This document shows, piece by piece, positions 1 through 10,500 of a stretch of 64,000 nucleotides of DNA; within the stretch, counting starts at the first letter, position 1; the number at the start of each line of letters is the position of its first letter. The position numbers and the translations under genes are program-made. The stretch is taken from assembly GCA_963664835.2 (NCBI GenBank), contig CAXXUG010000012.1, positions 1 to 64,000 on the forward strand. Direction: 5' to 3'. A model generated the notes under the pieces. The model had not been told where the DNA came from and did not search any database. It saw nothing but the letters and a program-made list of their open reading frames with translations. This DNA comes from G963664835 sp963664835. GTDB taxonomy: Bacteria; Chloroflexota; UBA6077; FW602-bin22; JBCLEL01.

Positions 1-1288
1 CCGGTTTAGCCACCTTTGCACCAAGCGCGGTCGGAAATGCGTAGCCGAGGTTGAACGAGTAGCCAGAGTCGATGTAGGTCTTCGGATGGTTCACCTGGTA
101 ATGGGTGCGGGCATAATAGCCGAACTGGGTTACGTCCCAAACGATAAGAGCATCCTTCGGAATGCCGCGTTGAATTGCCTCCAACACGGCGTACTGCGGC
201 TCCTGGCGCTGTATGTCATAGTAGGCGATCAAGCGCCGCGCGGCTGTCACCGCCTCAACTGGCGACGGGCGCTGTCCGGCGCCGGCCTCTTCGAGGAACG
301 GCAGCAGTGCTTCGATGGTGGCTCTGGCGTCGCCACGTAACGGGATTGTGTTGGCCTGGACTCTTGTCAGCTCAGTGTCGTCTATGTTGATGTTAATCAA
401 GGTGGATGAATCGCCCGCAGGATTGCCCAACGAGAATCGTGCGCCGATTCCTATTATGACGTCGGCGGATTGCATCACGTCGTAGAGCTGGTTCATCTCC
501 TGTCGCTCGCTGCGGGGACTGAAACAGGAGCCGTAGGAGAGGGGATGACCGTCCGAAATCGTTCCCTTGCCGCCGCTGGAGGTGACGACGGGGATTTCGG
601 TTGCCTCGGCCAGCCTGACGAGTGCGCCCTCCGCGTCGGAGCGCGCAACGCCGCCGCCGGCATATATCAGCGGGGAGCGAGATCGTGCGATCACCTCGGC
701 CGCTTCGCGGAGGTCTTCCTGCCTTGGCACAATTCGCGCGATTCGCGCGGGATTGCGCAATCGGATTTCCTCTCGTTCTACTCCAACCTCCGGCGGGACC
801 TCAATTAGAACAGGACGGGGACGGTCGGTACGCATCTGTCTGAATGCTTCGAAAACGGCATCCGGGATTTCCCGGGGTCTCAGCGTTTGCCTATGCCACT
901 TGGTCACGGACCTAACCGTGCCCGCCTGGTCGGCGATTTCGTGAACCGCCCCCAGGTTCTTTCCGATTGCGGCCCGCGGGATCTGACCTGCAATGAGGAG
1001 CACGGCCGACGAGCGGGAGTAGGCGGTTGACAAGCCGGCGGCGGCATTATATAGTCCCGCGCCTGGAACAACGACCGCGACGCCAGGTTTCCCTGATGCC
1101 CGGTAGTAGCCGTCGGCCATGTAGGTGGTGGCCTGTTCGTGACGAGTTGTAATCATGCGGAGCGCCGGCTCGTCCCGAATCGCGGCAACAAAGCCATAAA
1201 TCTGGATTCCTGGGATTCCAAAGATGACGTCGACACCTTCATTCACCAGCGATTTCGCTAAGGCTTCGCCCCCACTCATTTTGGCCAC
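1..1288 (-). CDS. TPP-dependent enzyme, acetolactate synthase-like (3' end cut by window)
   Basis: A thiamine-pyrophosphate decarboxylase/carboligase of the IlvB type; about 429 residues are visible of the ~550 usual. The N-terminal Pyr domain shows GVDVIFGIPG and the HEQ motif with the catalytic Glu (TTRHEQATTYMADGY). The central domain contains LIYAGGGVARS, and the C-terminal PP domain begins with DVTQFGYYA and ends in view at LGYAFPTALGAK; the GDG cofactor motif lies outside. Substrate cannot be told: true acetolactate synthase, glyoxylate carboligase and benzoylformate decarboxylase share these motifs, and no small regulatory subunit is visible. GTG at 1288 is chosen because AGGTG sits four bases upstream; ATG at 1279 is the alternative. 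Confidence 0.85.
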   Translation of the reverse strand, partial: MAKMSGGEALAKSLVNEGVDVIFGIPGIQIYGFVAAIRDEPALRMITTRHEQATTYMADGYYRASGKPGVAVVVPGAGLYNAAAGLSTAYSRSSAVLLIAGQIPRAAIGKNLGAVHEIADQAGTVRSVTKWHRQTLRPREIPDAVFEAFRQMRTDRPRPVLIEVPPEVGVEREEIRLRNPARIARIVPRQEDLREAAEVIARSRSPLIYAGGGVARSDAEGALVRLAEATEIPVVTSSGGKGTISDGHPLSYGSCFSPRSERQEMNQLYDVMQSADVIIGIGARFSLGNPAGDSSTLININIDDTELTRVQANTIPLRGDARATIEALLPFLEEAGAGQRPSPVEAVTAARRLIAYYDIQRQEPQYAVLEAIQRGIPKDALIVWDVTQFGYYARTHYQVNHPKTYIDSGYSFNLGYAFPTALGAKVAKP

Positions 1289-1898
1289 GGTTCACCTACC
1301 AGATTTCATCAGACTTTTTCAGTGTTCAGACTTGATTGACGCGCCGACGCCCCAAGCCTAGAGCCGACTCGATTGCTTCGTTGGAGATCGAACCGGCGGG
1401 TGGAGCGTTGCCTGCGGCACAGGAAACACCCGTCCCAGACCGTAGCCAAACGCAATCGGCCGGCGGGCAGAATAACATATCAGTCACGGTATCACCTACG
1501 AAGCTCCTCCGTCAAAACACTATCAGCCGAACAGAGCATCGCCAGCACGGAGAAGATTGAATGGATTGGTACGAAAATGGCCGGACTAGCTAACTTCCTC
1601 TTAACTGGGACTTCGTTTCCAGCCGGAAGAGGACATTGTAGGGCTGGGGCTTGTCCCCAGCCGCAGGCAGGTCAGTAGCCGAGCCTAGTCCCAAGCCACC
1701 GTAGAAAAGACCTGCGAACCTGTGCCACGATTTTCATATCTCGGTGTGCCGGCGCAAGCCGGGATGGGCGATTGCTATGAAAATTAGATGAATCCGCTAA
1801 CTTCTGCTAACTCGTGTCGCGATTTTCATCCCTTGGTGTGCCGACCCTTGCCGGCATGAGCGATTGCTACGTAAGTCGCGCTTGCCCGCCGCCGGCCA
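1289..1898. repeat. Intergenic gap with palindromic and composite repeats
   Basis: No convincing gene. At 1643-1662 is a palindromic element (gctggggcttgtccccagcc). At 1729-1775 and 1820-1866 are two copies of a second element with the core ttggtgtgccggc, joined by a spacer (gaatccgctaacttctgct). The spacer with its flanking elements recurs almost unchanged at 11278-11395. The part from 1289 to 1630 holds nothing I recognise. Confidence 0.7.
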
Positions 1899-3240
1899 CT
1901 ATCTGACCAGCCGACGGAAAGGCTCGCGCTTCGTCTCCACCTCCAGCAACTCGTCGAGCTCACCCTCCGGGGCACGGGCTATCACGCGGAAGACCTCCTC
2001 GGCCGCCTCGGCGGTTTGCAGAATGTCCTCGTCGGTATGGGCCAACGTCGGCATCAACGAAGTTGTCGTATGTATGCCTCTGCGAGCCATCTCCTGGATG
2101 AAGAGGGTGTTGACCTTGGCCCGCGTTTCCTCATCAGGGGCGTCGAAGGTCAAGTCGCACCGGTAGTGCCAGCCGGTGACCGTCGCGGAAACGCCGGCCG
2201 AGGCGATTGCGCCCCGCATTGCCGCGCGGATCTTCTCCCCCATTGTCTCAAACCACGCCGGCGAATCCACGCGCCGCAGCTCGTGAATCGTAGCCAGCGA
2301 GGCGGCCAGCCCGACGTTATCGCTCCAATATGAGCTTGAGATGAACATCCGGCCGGCCCGGCTCCATCGCGTCACGGGAGCCGGACGACGACGCCCATCG
2401 GGTAGCCGTTGCTCATCGCCTTGGCGAAGACTGGACATATCCGGCGTAACGCCGGTGTATTCCTGGATACCGCCAATCCGCGTCCGCCACCCGCAGGACA
2501 CCTCGTCGAATATTAAGAGCGCGCCGTTGGCATTGGTGATCTCTTTGACGCCCTCCAGGTACCCCTCCGGCGGCTCATCGCTGCGCGCCCGGCTCCATGA
2601 TCACCGCGGCCACTTCGCCCCGATTCTCCGCGAACAATTTATCGAGGCTATCGAGACTTCCGTAGGTGAATGGGAGAGCCGTGCCGGCAAGGGCCCTGGG
2701 CACGCCGATCGGCTCGATGCCGGTCATCGGAAACGCGCCGGTCTCCGGGTCCGCCAGGTAGTTCACCGATTGGTACCAGTCGTGCCATCCGTGGTAGCCG
2801 GAGAACAGTATCTTGTCCCGTCCGGTTGGTGCCTCTGGCGATCCTCACCGCCATCGCGCACGCCTCGCCGCCACCCTTGCAGTAGCGGACCATCTCCGCG
2901 CTCGGGATCGTGTCGACGAGTAGCTCGGCCAACTCGATCTCCATCGGGCTGTTGACGGTAAAGAGGCTGCCCCGGTCGATCTGCCCTTTCACCACGCCGT
3001 TTACCACCGGGTCCGCGTGGCCCAGGATCACCGCACTGACGCAGTTGACCCAGTCTATGTATTCGTGCCCGTCCACGTCGATGAAGCGGGATCCCCAAGC
3101 GTGCTGGGCATAGGCCGGGCTGACGCCCTCGGCGAACAGGCTCGCCCGCCCGGCTCACCAGCTGGACCCGGCCGGGAAATTAGCTCGCCGGCCCGGTCGT
3201 ACAGCTCCATCGAGGTCCTGACTCTATCGTCTATTCGCAT
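1899..3240 (-). pseudogene. Class III aminotransferase (glutamate-1-semialdehyde aminomutase-like), frameshifted
   Basis: PLP-dependent class III aminotransferase in pieces in different frames. In order: MRIDDRVRTSMELYDRAG, then DVDGHEYIDWVNCVSAVILG, the GYHGWHDWYQ segment, AAVIMEPARS, LLIFDEVSCGWR, and the PLP-lysine motif FAKAMSNGYPMG, ending near EVETKREPFRRLVR. All core motifs survive, but reading them through needs at least four single-base shifts (near 3150, 2836, 2580 and 2390-2430), several beside G or C runs. The start at 3240 has GAGGAG eight bases upstream. Either recently inactivated or hit by base-call errors; the family call is safe, the substrate is not known. Confidence 0.8.
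3187..3240 (-). repeat. Direct repeat, copy 1 (5' end of aminotransferase gene)
   Basis: This 54-base segment is the first 18 codons of the aminotransferase gene. It matches 4311-4364 at 48 of 54 positions in the same orientation. The two copies bracket the DUF4268 gene. Confidence 0.85.
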
Positions 3241-3291
3241 TGCCCAATCTCCTCGCCGCAAGCCTACCGTTGCGCCGCGTTGGATTCATGA

Positions 3292-4281
3292 TCACCGATC
3301 GTCCGTCACTCTCGACTCACCCAGGATCTCAGCCACCCGCGGATCGAAGACTTCCCTGAGCCTGGGTAGGAGATCGAGCATCCAGACCTTGATCTCTTCG
3401 AGCTTCTCCACTGGATCGTCGATGGACCCATCTCTTCTTATGTTAATGCTTGAGAACGTCTTTTTGTCCCACCTGCGCCAATCCCATTCCGAGCCAGGGA
3501 CGGCGCCTAAACTCGATTCGATATCCTCGCGATTAGCCTGCAACTCGTCGAATATCCGCTTAGTCAGATCATTGTCTTCCTTCTGAATATGAAAGGTAAC
3601 CCAGGCATCGGTCTTCGCCTCGAGAGTTATCGCATACCCTAGGGCCCCGTCGACTCGGGAGCGAAAGAACCGGCCGGTGTGATCGAAGTGATGGACGGGC
3701 CTTTTATCAGCGAAACCGGTCCGGACCAGCTCGGCAATCACCGGCTCGAAGAAGTCGCGGTGCCGCTGGCTTTGCGGAGACATCGTTGCCCCATGTGGTT
3801 CGGTGAGGTCCTCGTCCCAGCCACCTGGGTACACCACCTTCTGAAGTCTCAGTTCCGGGGGCGAGTCGCCTTGCTTGATGACCGAGATTTTGACGCCGTA
3901 GAACTTGATCTCATCCTTCGTCCATTCGTTAAGCCGGTGCAATGCGTTGGCGCACTCGTGCCGAAACTCGGACGCGACCCATACTGCCACCTTCGCATCG
4001 CATCCCGTCGCATAGGTGAGCAGTTGGCCGAGATGGCTGAGGTCGGTCTCCTCCAACTGGTTTTCAATCGCGACCAACACGCCCGTATCGGCGTCTCGTG
4101 CGAGTATATCGAGGGAAAAAGGACCGATCAGCTTCTCTCTATCAACGAATTCCAGCTTAGTGCCAAGCTCTTTGCCCAAGAGGTCGAGGTTACGGGCGAG
4201 CCAGGGAGTGAAATCACGTGCCTCATGCTGCCAGCAAGTGCGAATGTCCAATTGCTCGACGACTTCTTCTCCCCCGCTCAT
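3292..4281 (-). CDS. DUF4268 domain protein with PD-(D/E)XK-like nuclease fold
   Basis: About 329 residues. The N-terminal half contains GPFSLDILARDADTG followed by VAIENQLEETD and HLGQLLTYATG. The spaced D and ExQ fit a PD-(D/E)XK-like nuclease core, and the arrangement is the one usual in DUF4268 proteins. The C-terminal half (about residues 180-320, with FFEPVIAELVRTGF and the tail DLLPRLREVFDPRV) is the DUF4268 region. Such proteins are often found in accessory DNA; the role is unknown. The ATG at 4281 lies two bases after the stop of a 26-codon leader made from a copied aminotransferase 5' end with a good ribosome site, so translational coupling is likely. An in-frame TTG at 4305 is possible but less attractive. 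Confidence 0.7.
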   Translation of the reverse strand: MSGGEEVVEQLDIRTCWQHEARDFTPWLARNLDLLGKELGTKLEFVDREKLIGPFSLDILARDADTGVLVAIENQLEETDLSHLGQLLTYATGCDAKVAVWVASEFRHECANALHRLNEWTKDEIKFYGVKISVIKQGDSPPELRLQKVVYPGGWDEDLTEPHGATMSPQSQRHRDFFEPVIAELVRTGFADKRPVHHFDHTGRFFRSRVDGALGYAITLEAKTDAWVTFHIQKEDNDLTKRIFDELQANREDIESSLGAVPGSEWDWRRWDKKTFSSINIRRDGSIDDPVEKLEEIKVWMLDLLPRLREVFDPRVAEILGESRVTDDR

Positions 4282-4283
4282 CG

Positions 4284-4364
4284 TTATGTCACATTGCCTT
4301 TCCAACTCCAGCCGGCCCGGTCGTAGAGCTCCATCGAGTTCCTGACTCTATCGTCGACTGCCAT
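4284..4364 (-). pseudogene. Captured 5' fragment of a class III aminotransferase gene
   Basis: Encodes MAVDDRVRNSMELYDRAG, matching the first 18 residues of the aminotransferase at 3240, then WSWKGNVT and a stop. A strong ribosome site (GGAGG, seven bases upstream of the ATG at 4364) is kept. The homology stops sharply after base 4311. The stop codon is followed after two bases by the ATG of the DUF4268 gene, so this piece now acts as a leader for it. Confidence 0.7.
4311..4364 (-). repeat. Direct repeat, copy 2 (captured aminotransferase 5' end)
   Basis: Same 54-base unit as 3187-3240 with six differences, four of them in codons 2-4. Either a segmental duplication or a second aminotransferase gene cut off by the inserted DUF4268 gene. 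Confidence 0.85.
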
Positions 4365-4437
4365 CGCTTGTCCTCCGGTCAGAGTGCGGACATCTGACTC
4401 CAAACCATACGCATTCCCGGACGGACAGAGCTTACGG

Positions 4438-4810
4438 TCATACGTGTTGGTCCACCAGTATCGGGTTGCCGTCCGGGTCCACCGCGACAAAGCTGGCCGG
4501 TCCAGTGCTGTTCTCGTCCGCTTCGTTCACCAATTGCACACCGCTCGCCTTCAGTTGGCGCTGCAGTTCGCGCACGTCCGTAAACTTATCGATTGGATTC
4601 GCGTGAGCGTCCCATCCCGGATTGAAAGTCAGGATGTTCCGCTCGAACATCCCCTTGAACAGTCCTATCGTGTGATTTCCGTTTCTCATGATCTGCCAAT
4701 TCTGCGACGGATCACCACCCCACTACCTCGAATCCGAACTTCTCGTAGAAATCCCTGGAAGCCTCCAGGTCCTGGACTGCAAGACTAACCGAAAATGCAC
4801 CTAGCTCCAT
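4438..4810 (-). pseudogene. VOC/glyoxalase superfamily protein, single-base frameshift
   Basis: The first frame gives MELGAFSVSLAVQDLEASRD then FYEKFGFEVVG and stops. Removing one G from the run near 4722 restores EVVGGDPSQNWQIMRNGN, joining the second part that runs through LFKGMFERNILTFNPG to FVAVDPDGNPILVDQHV. This is the usual single-module VOC layout of about 124 residues (beta-alpha-beta-beta-beta twice), with the SLAVQDLEAS opening and DPDGNPI near the end. VOC proteins include glyoxalases, dioxygenases and resistance proteins; no substrate can be assigned. Only one indel separates it from an intact gene. Confidence 0.75.
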
Positions 4811-4846
4811 GTTGCGCACCTCTCATAAGATTGAAATAACTCGCGT

Positions 4847-6563
4847 TCACCTGGTTGCGTGCTCCACCGGCTCGACTATCGACAATCGCCACCCTAGCCT
4901 TCGGTACGCACCGGCCCGGCCGGACCCCCGCCTGAGCGGGACTTCCTTCAGAAAGATCGTCACGACGAACGCGACAGCCAGCGCCCCGGCCACGAGGAGG
5001 AATACCTCGCTGATTGCCGAAGCGAGCGCCTCCCTCAGCGATTCGATGATTTGCGCCGCTATCTTCTCTCCCCGTCCCCCCGCGAACGCGAAGCCGGCTC
5101 TCAGTTCATCCAGCGCCTCCGGATTCACAAGGGCCTGGGGATTATTCCCCATTTCGGCAAGCCTGTCCTCCGGCATCCTCTGCCTGATCTCCGGCGGCAA
5201 GGAATCCTTCAATCCGGCGGAGAAACGGTTCGCCATGTGCGAGCCCAGCACGGCCAAGCCCAAGGCGCCCCCCCACGGAGCGATAGAACTGCGTCGCCGA
5301 GGTCGCCGCTCCAAGCAGGTTGGCGGGATCCGCATTCTGCACAGAGATTGTGAAGCTTGGAAAGGTCATGCCCAGGCCAAGGCCTGCGACGACGATGCTG
5401 GCGACCGCCTGCTCGAACGACGTATCCGCGGTCATTCGGGACATCAACACCATGCCGGCCGCCATAATCGCGATCCCGATCATCCCCTGAATTCGGTAGT
5501 GACCTCCCATCCGTGACAGCGCCTGGCCGGACAACGCCGCTGCGACGACCATGCTGAGCATCATTGGTGTGAGGAACGAGCCGCTGCTCGTAGCCGACGC
5601 GCCGAGCACTCCTTGAAGAACAAAGGAACAAAAATTATGGCGCCGAACATCCCGAATCCCGTGAGAAACACTACGACTAGCGAGATGCTAACGATTCGGT
5701 TGGTGTAGATGCTCAGGGGAATGATGGGTTCGTCCGCCCTCCGCTCGACCAGGACGAATACGATGGCCATTACCGCGGCAAAGGACAGAAGACCGATAAT
5801 TTCCGGGGACAGCCAGTCGTACTCCACACCACCAAGCGACAAGCCGACCAGCAGAGGCACTACCACCAGGACAAGCAACACCATCCCAGCGTAGTCCAGG
5901 CGATGGGTCCCGCGCCCGGTCTTCAAGTTCGGGAGAATCGAATGAATAGGAGTAACACCGGAAGTCCCAAGGGCAGATTCACGTAGAAAATCCAGTTCCA
6001 AGTCAGGCTATCGGTGATGAATCCTCCAAGCGTGGGCCGATTACCGAAGCCATGCCGAATACGGCGGCGAATATGCCCTGATATTTTCCGCGCTCCGCCG
6101 GCGGAAACAGATCGGCGATCGCGGTGAAGGAGAGCGCCATTATACTCCCGCCACCGATCCCCTGGACGGCTCGGAGCATTATCAACTGGTCCATCGTCTG
6201 GCTGGCGCCGGCCAGCACCGAACCAACCAGGAAAACGACGATGCCGCCGATGAAGAATGCCTTCCGGCCATACAGGTCTGACAGCCGGCCGACTATCGGT
6301 ACCGTGGTCGTCGAGGCGACGAGGTATGCCGTCGTAACCCAGGTGAACCGGTCGAAACCGCCCAAGTCGGTGACGATTCGGGGCATTGCGGTGCTAACGA
6401 CGGTTTGATCGAGTGCCGCCAGAAACAGCGCGAGCATGAGCCCGCCCATCGTTAGGACCACCTGTCGTCTCGGAATCGCCTGGAAATCTATTTCAGGCCG
6501 CGGTGTCTCGCCGGCGCTCATTGCCCTATCGTCGCTTTGATGCACGCTACCGTCCATTCTCAT
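4847..6563 (-). pseudogene. MFS drug:H+ antiporter (DHA2/EmrB type), multiple frameshifts
   Basis: Pieces of a major-facilitator exporter with the DHA2 signature. The first segment carries ALDQTVVSTAMPRIVTDLGG, GRLSDLYGRKAFFIGG (motif A) and LRAVQGIGGGSIM (motif C region). Later pieces hold TWNWIFYVNLPLG, the TM-rich GMVLLVLVVVPLLVGLSLGG, SVQNADPANLLGAATSATQF and a C-terminal TM segment ending VTIFLKEVPLRR. Shifts are needed near 6035, 5945, 5610 and 5275. Starts at 6563 and 6557 are both ATG, with MSAGE at 6518 as a later choice. A live gene would export hydrophobic drugs; as written it cannot make the protein. Confidence 0.8.
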
Positions 6564-6571
6564 TCGAAGAT

Positions 6572-6844
6572 TCAAGGTATTCCGGTGGCCGTTGCCCAGG
6601 GATACCAGGTCGCCGGCCGGGTCCTCAGGTGTCTGAGCTTGTAGGACCAGAAGCCGTGCCAGAAAAACGCTGAAGGGCCGGTCCTGGGATCGGGGAACCC
6701 CGTGTAGAACCGAGTCTCTGCATTAGTGCGGCCAGCCGTTTTGGAGACCAGAACCCGTGACAGCTTCTCGACGTCGTAGCTGAGCCAAGCTCTCCGTGCC
6801 AGATGATAGAGGTTCTGGCCGTCGATGAGTACGATTGTGCGCAT
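6572..6844 (-). pseudogene. NYN-domain (LabA/DUF88) nuclease, 5' fragment
   Basis: Opens MRTIVLIDGQNLYHLARRAW, the typical start of NYN (PIN-like) ribonucleases with the first catalytic Asp in IDGQN. It continues to AETRFYTGFPDPRTGPSAFF and WHGFWSYKLRHL, another family hallmark. After about residue 83 the homology is lost, and a stop follows at the start of the MFS gene, so the half with the later acidic residues is missing. Either a deletion joined it to the MFS gene or a frameshift precedes a deleted end. Confidence 0.7.
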
Positions 6845-6993
6845 ATAAAGAAACACCCGCCCAGGGACATGAACCAAACCAATATCCAGCGGGCGGGGAA
6901 GAACTTAGCCAAACGTTAGCATTGTGGTTGGCGAATTGTCAATTGCTCAATGAAGTTGCGATCAAGTCTTTCCTAAAGGAAGTTACACGCGCT

Positions 6994-7416
6994 CTAGTCG
7001 CCCGACAACTCCTTCCTGAGTCGCTCCTCTTGCTCTGCGAACTCCGGCGTCATCGCTTCGCCAAAGTCGAGTATCTCTACCACCGGCCGAATCTCGATTT
7101 CACTGGGACCTGGCATCGGATTGGGGCAACGCTTCACCCACTCGACCGCCTCGGCCATGTCCTTGACCTGCCACAGCCAAAAGCCGGCGACTAACTCCTC
7201 GGTATTCGCAAAGGGCCCCTCGATGACCGTACGGGCGGGGCCGTCGAACGCCACCCGCTTGCCCTCGGACGATGGCTGGAGTCCCTCGCCGGCCAGGAGC
7301 ACGCCGGCATCGACCAACTCTTCGTTGTATTTGCCCATCGCCTCGAGGAGGTCGGTCGAAGGCATCAAGCCGGCTTCGCTGTCCTTCGTCGCCTTCACCA
7401 GTACCATCACGCGCAT
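6994..7416 (-). CDS. YciI-related (DGPF) domain protein
   Basis: A 141-residue single-domain protein of the YCII/DGPFAETKE family. It begins MRVMVLVKATKDSEAG, has LLAGEGLQPSSEGKRV, then VIEGPFANTEELVAGFWLWQ, the region that reads DGPFAETKE in relatives, and ends with an acidic/basic helix. Proteins of this type occur next to sigma factors or as stand-alone stress proteins; here it stands alone between a broken cluster and the M16 peptidase. Catalysis is not established for the family. The start has GAGGAGG six bases upstream, which decides it over an upstream in-frame ATG at 7440. Confidence 0.85.
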   Translation of the reverse strand: MRVMVLVKATKDSEAGLMPSTDLLEAMGKYNEELVDAGVLLAGEGLQPSSEGKRVAFDGPARTVIEGPFANTEELVAGFWLWQVKDMAEAVEWVKRCPNPMPGPSEIEIRPVVEILDFGEAMTPEFAEQEERLRKELSGD

Positions 7417-7509
7417 CGCCAACCTCCTCTGGCGCACCATTGATGCACCGTCGCGTTCGTTGAACAGCCGGCCGGCCGGCCGGAAAGCGCGAATAGGCCC
7501 CTTCGAAGG

Positions 7510-10500
7510 CTACTCCTCTTCCGGCAGCAGGACCACCTTGGTGTAGATGTCCTCTGTGAGGTAGCGCTGGGCTGCGGCCACGACTTCCTCCAGAGTCAAC
7601 GCTTCCAACCGTTCGTCGAAGCGATAGACCTCGGCGAACGATTCATCGCGCTGGACCGAAGCCCGGATCTGACCGAGCCAGAAACCGTTGTCCCGGAGCT
7701 GCTCCTCGCGTGGAGTGCTCAGAAGCTCCTTGACTGTGTCGAGGTACTCCTGCTCCCCGCCTTCGCGCAGCCACGCCAACTCGAGGAACACCTCTTCGAA
7801 GAGCTCTTCCGCACGGGCCGGATCACTGCCGAAAATGATAGAGACCTGGTACTCGGTGTCCGGCAGAGTCCTGGCGCGGGTGTTCACACCGATGCTGTAG
7901 GTGCCGCCCAACTGCTCCCGCACCCGCTCGCGCAGGCGGATTTGAAGTATCTCGCCCATCGCCCTCAGAGCCAACGCGTCTTCGGGTGTCCACTCAGCGT
8001 CTCCGGCGAATACCAGGATCGTGGTGCTGCGCGGCTCGATGCCGATGCGGACGACGTGGTCCTCCAGCCCCGTCGGTGGGTCGATTCCGACGTCCCGCCA
8101 CTCCTCGCTGCGGCCCGTGGTTGGCAGGCTGGCGAGATAGGTGGCGGTCAGCGACCGCAGATTCTCCCACTCGAAGGCACCGACGAATACGAAGGTCGAG
8201 TCGCCCAGGTCCGCGAACCGGTCATCGTAGACCGCTTTCGCCCGCTCCATGTCGAGCTCGTCGAGCACCTCAAGGGTAAGTGGCCGCCGGCGGAAGTGGT
8301 TCTGGGCCAGTACGGTATTGGCGGTGTCGTAAAGCACCGCGTCCGGCTGGTCGGCGCGTGTCTCCGCGAGACTGCGCAGACTTGACTCGTATCCGTCGAA
8401 GTAGACCTCATCCAGCCGAGGCTCGGTCGCGTACAGCGCGATCAGTTGGAACAGCGTCTCCAAGTCTTCCGGCGAGGCACTGCCACTGAAACCTTCAAAT
8501 AGCTCATCTATAAACGGAGACACCGAAACCCTCTTGCCGGCCAGAAGCTTGTCCAAGGCCACGTTGTCGTGCGCCCCGACGCCGCTTCCGGCAACCAGTT
8601 GCGCCGCGTAGGTTGCGGAGACAAAGTCCTCGTCCGCTACCAACGAGTGCCCACCCGGACTGAAGGCGCTGAATACCACCTCGTCGTTGCGGAAATCGGT
8701 CTGTTTTGCGATCACGGTGATGCCGTTCGAAAGCGTCCACCGCACAGCATCGATAGACTCGATCTGCTCTTCGCTGGTGATGCTGCCTGGAGTCGGGAGC
8801 GTAGCCATCAGCGGTACGTCCTCCAACTCCTCGGCGTATGGCTCTACCTCGAGCGTGTCGGCATCCTCTAGCTGTGTCTGCAATGCGGCAGACAGTTCAC
8901 CGTCCGCAGCGGCGTCCGCCTCGCCGGGTCGCATAACCAACAGCACAGTGTTAGGCAGAGGCGTCCAAGAATCGGCCAGGTCATCAACCTCCTTCAACGA
9001 GATCTGAGGCAGCAGCTCCTGGTACAGCTCCCACTCGGCCTCTATGCCGGGAGCCATCGTTCCGTTGAGAAAGTGGTCCTCGTATTCCTGGGCAAAATTG
9101 CCCGACTCCCGTTGGTCGCGTTCCTTGTACACGCTTTCGATCGCGCTCAACAGGGTTGCCTTCTCTCGGGCGAGCTCGGCCGCGGTAAAGCCATGCTGCC
9201 TGACTCGCTGTAACTCCTCCAAAACAGCGGCAAGCCCAGCCTCTTCCCCGTCCTGCTCGATCCATATCGTGAAGATCGAGATGTCGAGTGTATCCACAAA
9301 CGGGACGCGTTCTCCTCCTGCCCACAGATAGGGGGGATCGGCGACCTGGCTGCGCTCAAACAGGCGCGCGTTCACCATCATGAAGGCCAGCCTTTCCACA
9401 ATGATGCGCCGGTATGCCGCAAGATCTTGGCCGGCGTCGGGAGAGAACTTGCGGATCAGGAACATCTGGGTGCCAGGCGCTTCCGGATCGGTGAACACGT
9501 TGATGCTCGGCTCGTCATGGCCGGACACCTCGAAGCGAGGCCGCTCGGTGGCCGGCCCAACCGCGGCACGTTCCTGGCCTGCCTCGCCTTCGGGAGGTGG
9601 TGCGAAGTGTTGCTTTACCTTCGCCTCTATCAGGTCGGTATCGAAGTCACCAACCGCTATGACCGCCATCAGATTAGGCCTGTACCAGCGCTCGTAGAAA
9701 TCCCTCAGGCGCTCTGGCGGCGCTGTCTCGATCACCTCGGGCAAGCCAATAGGACTCCGGTCCGTGTAGAGGGAGGTGCCAAAAATCAGTGGGAACCAGT
9801 TCTCCTGGAAACGCGATGAGAACCCTTGTCGTCCGCGCCACTCTTCGAGAATCACGCCGCGCTCTAGATCCACCTCCTCAGGTGACAGGGTAATGGCATA
9901 GGCCCAATCACTGAGAATCTGAAACGCAGTCTCGAGAATCTCAGGATCGTCGGTCGGGACCTCCAAGAAATACGTCGTGTAATCGAAACTGGTTCCGGCG
10001 TTCAGGTGGGAACCGAACGTGCTGCCGATCGACTCAAGGTACTCGACTATCTGCTGCTTCTCGAAGCGCTCAGTTCCATTGAAAGCCATGTGTTCCACGA
10101 AGTGCGCCAGCCCGCGCTGGTCCTCCTCTTCGAGGATGGAGCCGGCCTTTACCACTATCGATAGATGGGCCCGGTTGCGCGGTTCCTCATTGTGCCTAAC
10201 GTAGTAGGCCATCCCATTGGATAGCGTACCGCGCACCACTGCGGGATCGAAGTCCAGGGGAGCGCCGGCCTCGGATTCCGGCTCAACCGTAGCGGTGGGT
10301 TCCGGAGTTTCGGTGGCGGTGGCGGTGGCGGTAGCGGTAGCCGTCGCTGTCGGAGTGTCGGTGGGTTCCGGAGTCGCCGTCGGTGTGCTGGTGGGGGTGC
10401 TGGTCGGCGGTACCGGCGTGGCGGTGGCAGTCGCCGTAGGTGTGCTGGTCGGCGGAACCGGCGTGGCGGTAGCAGTCGCAGTCGCCGTGGGAGTCGCGGT

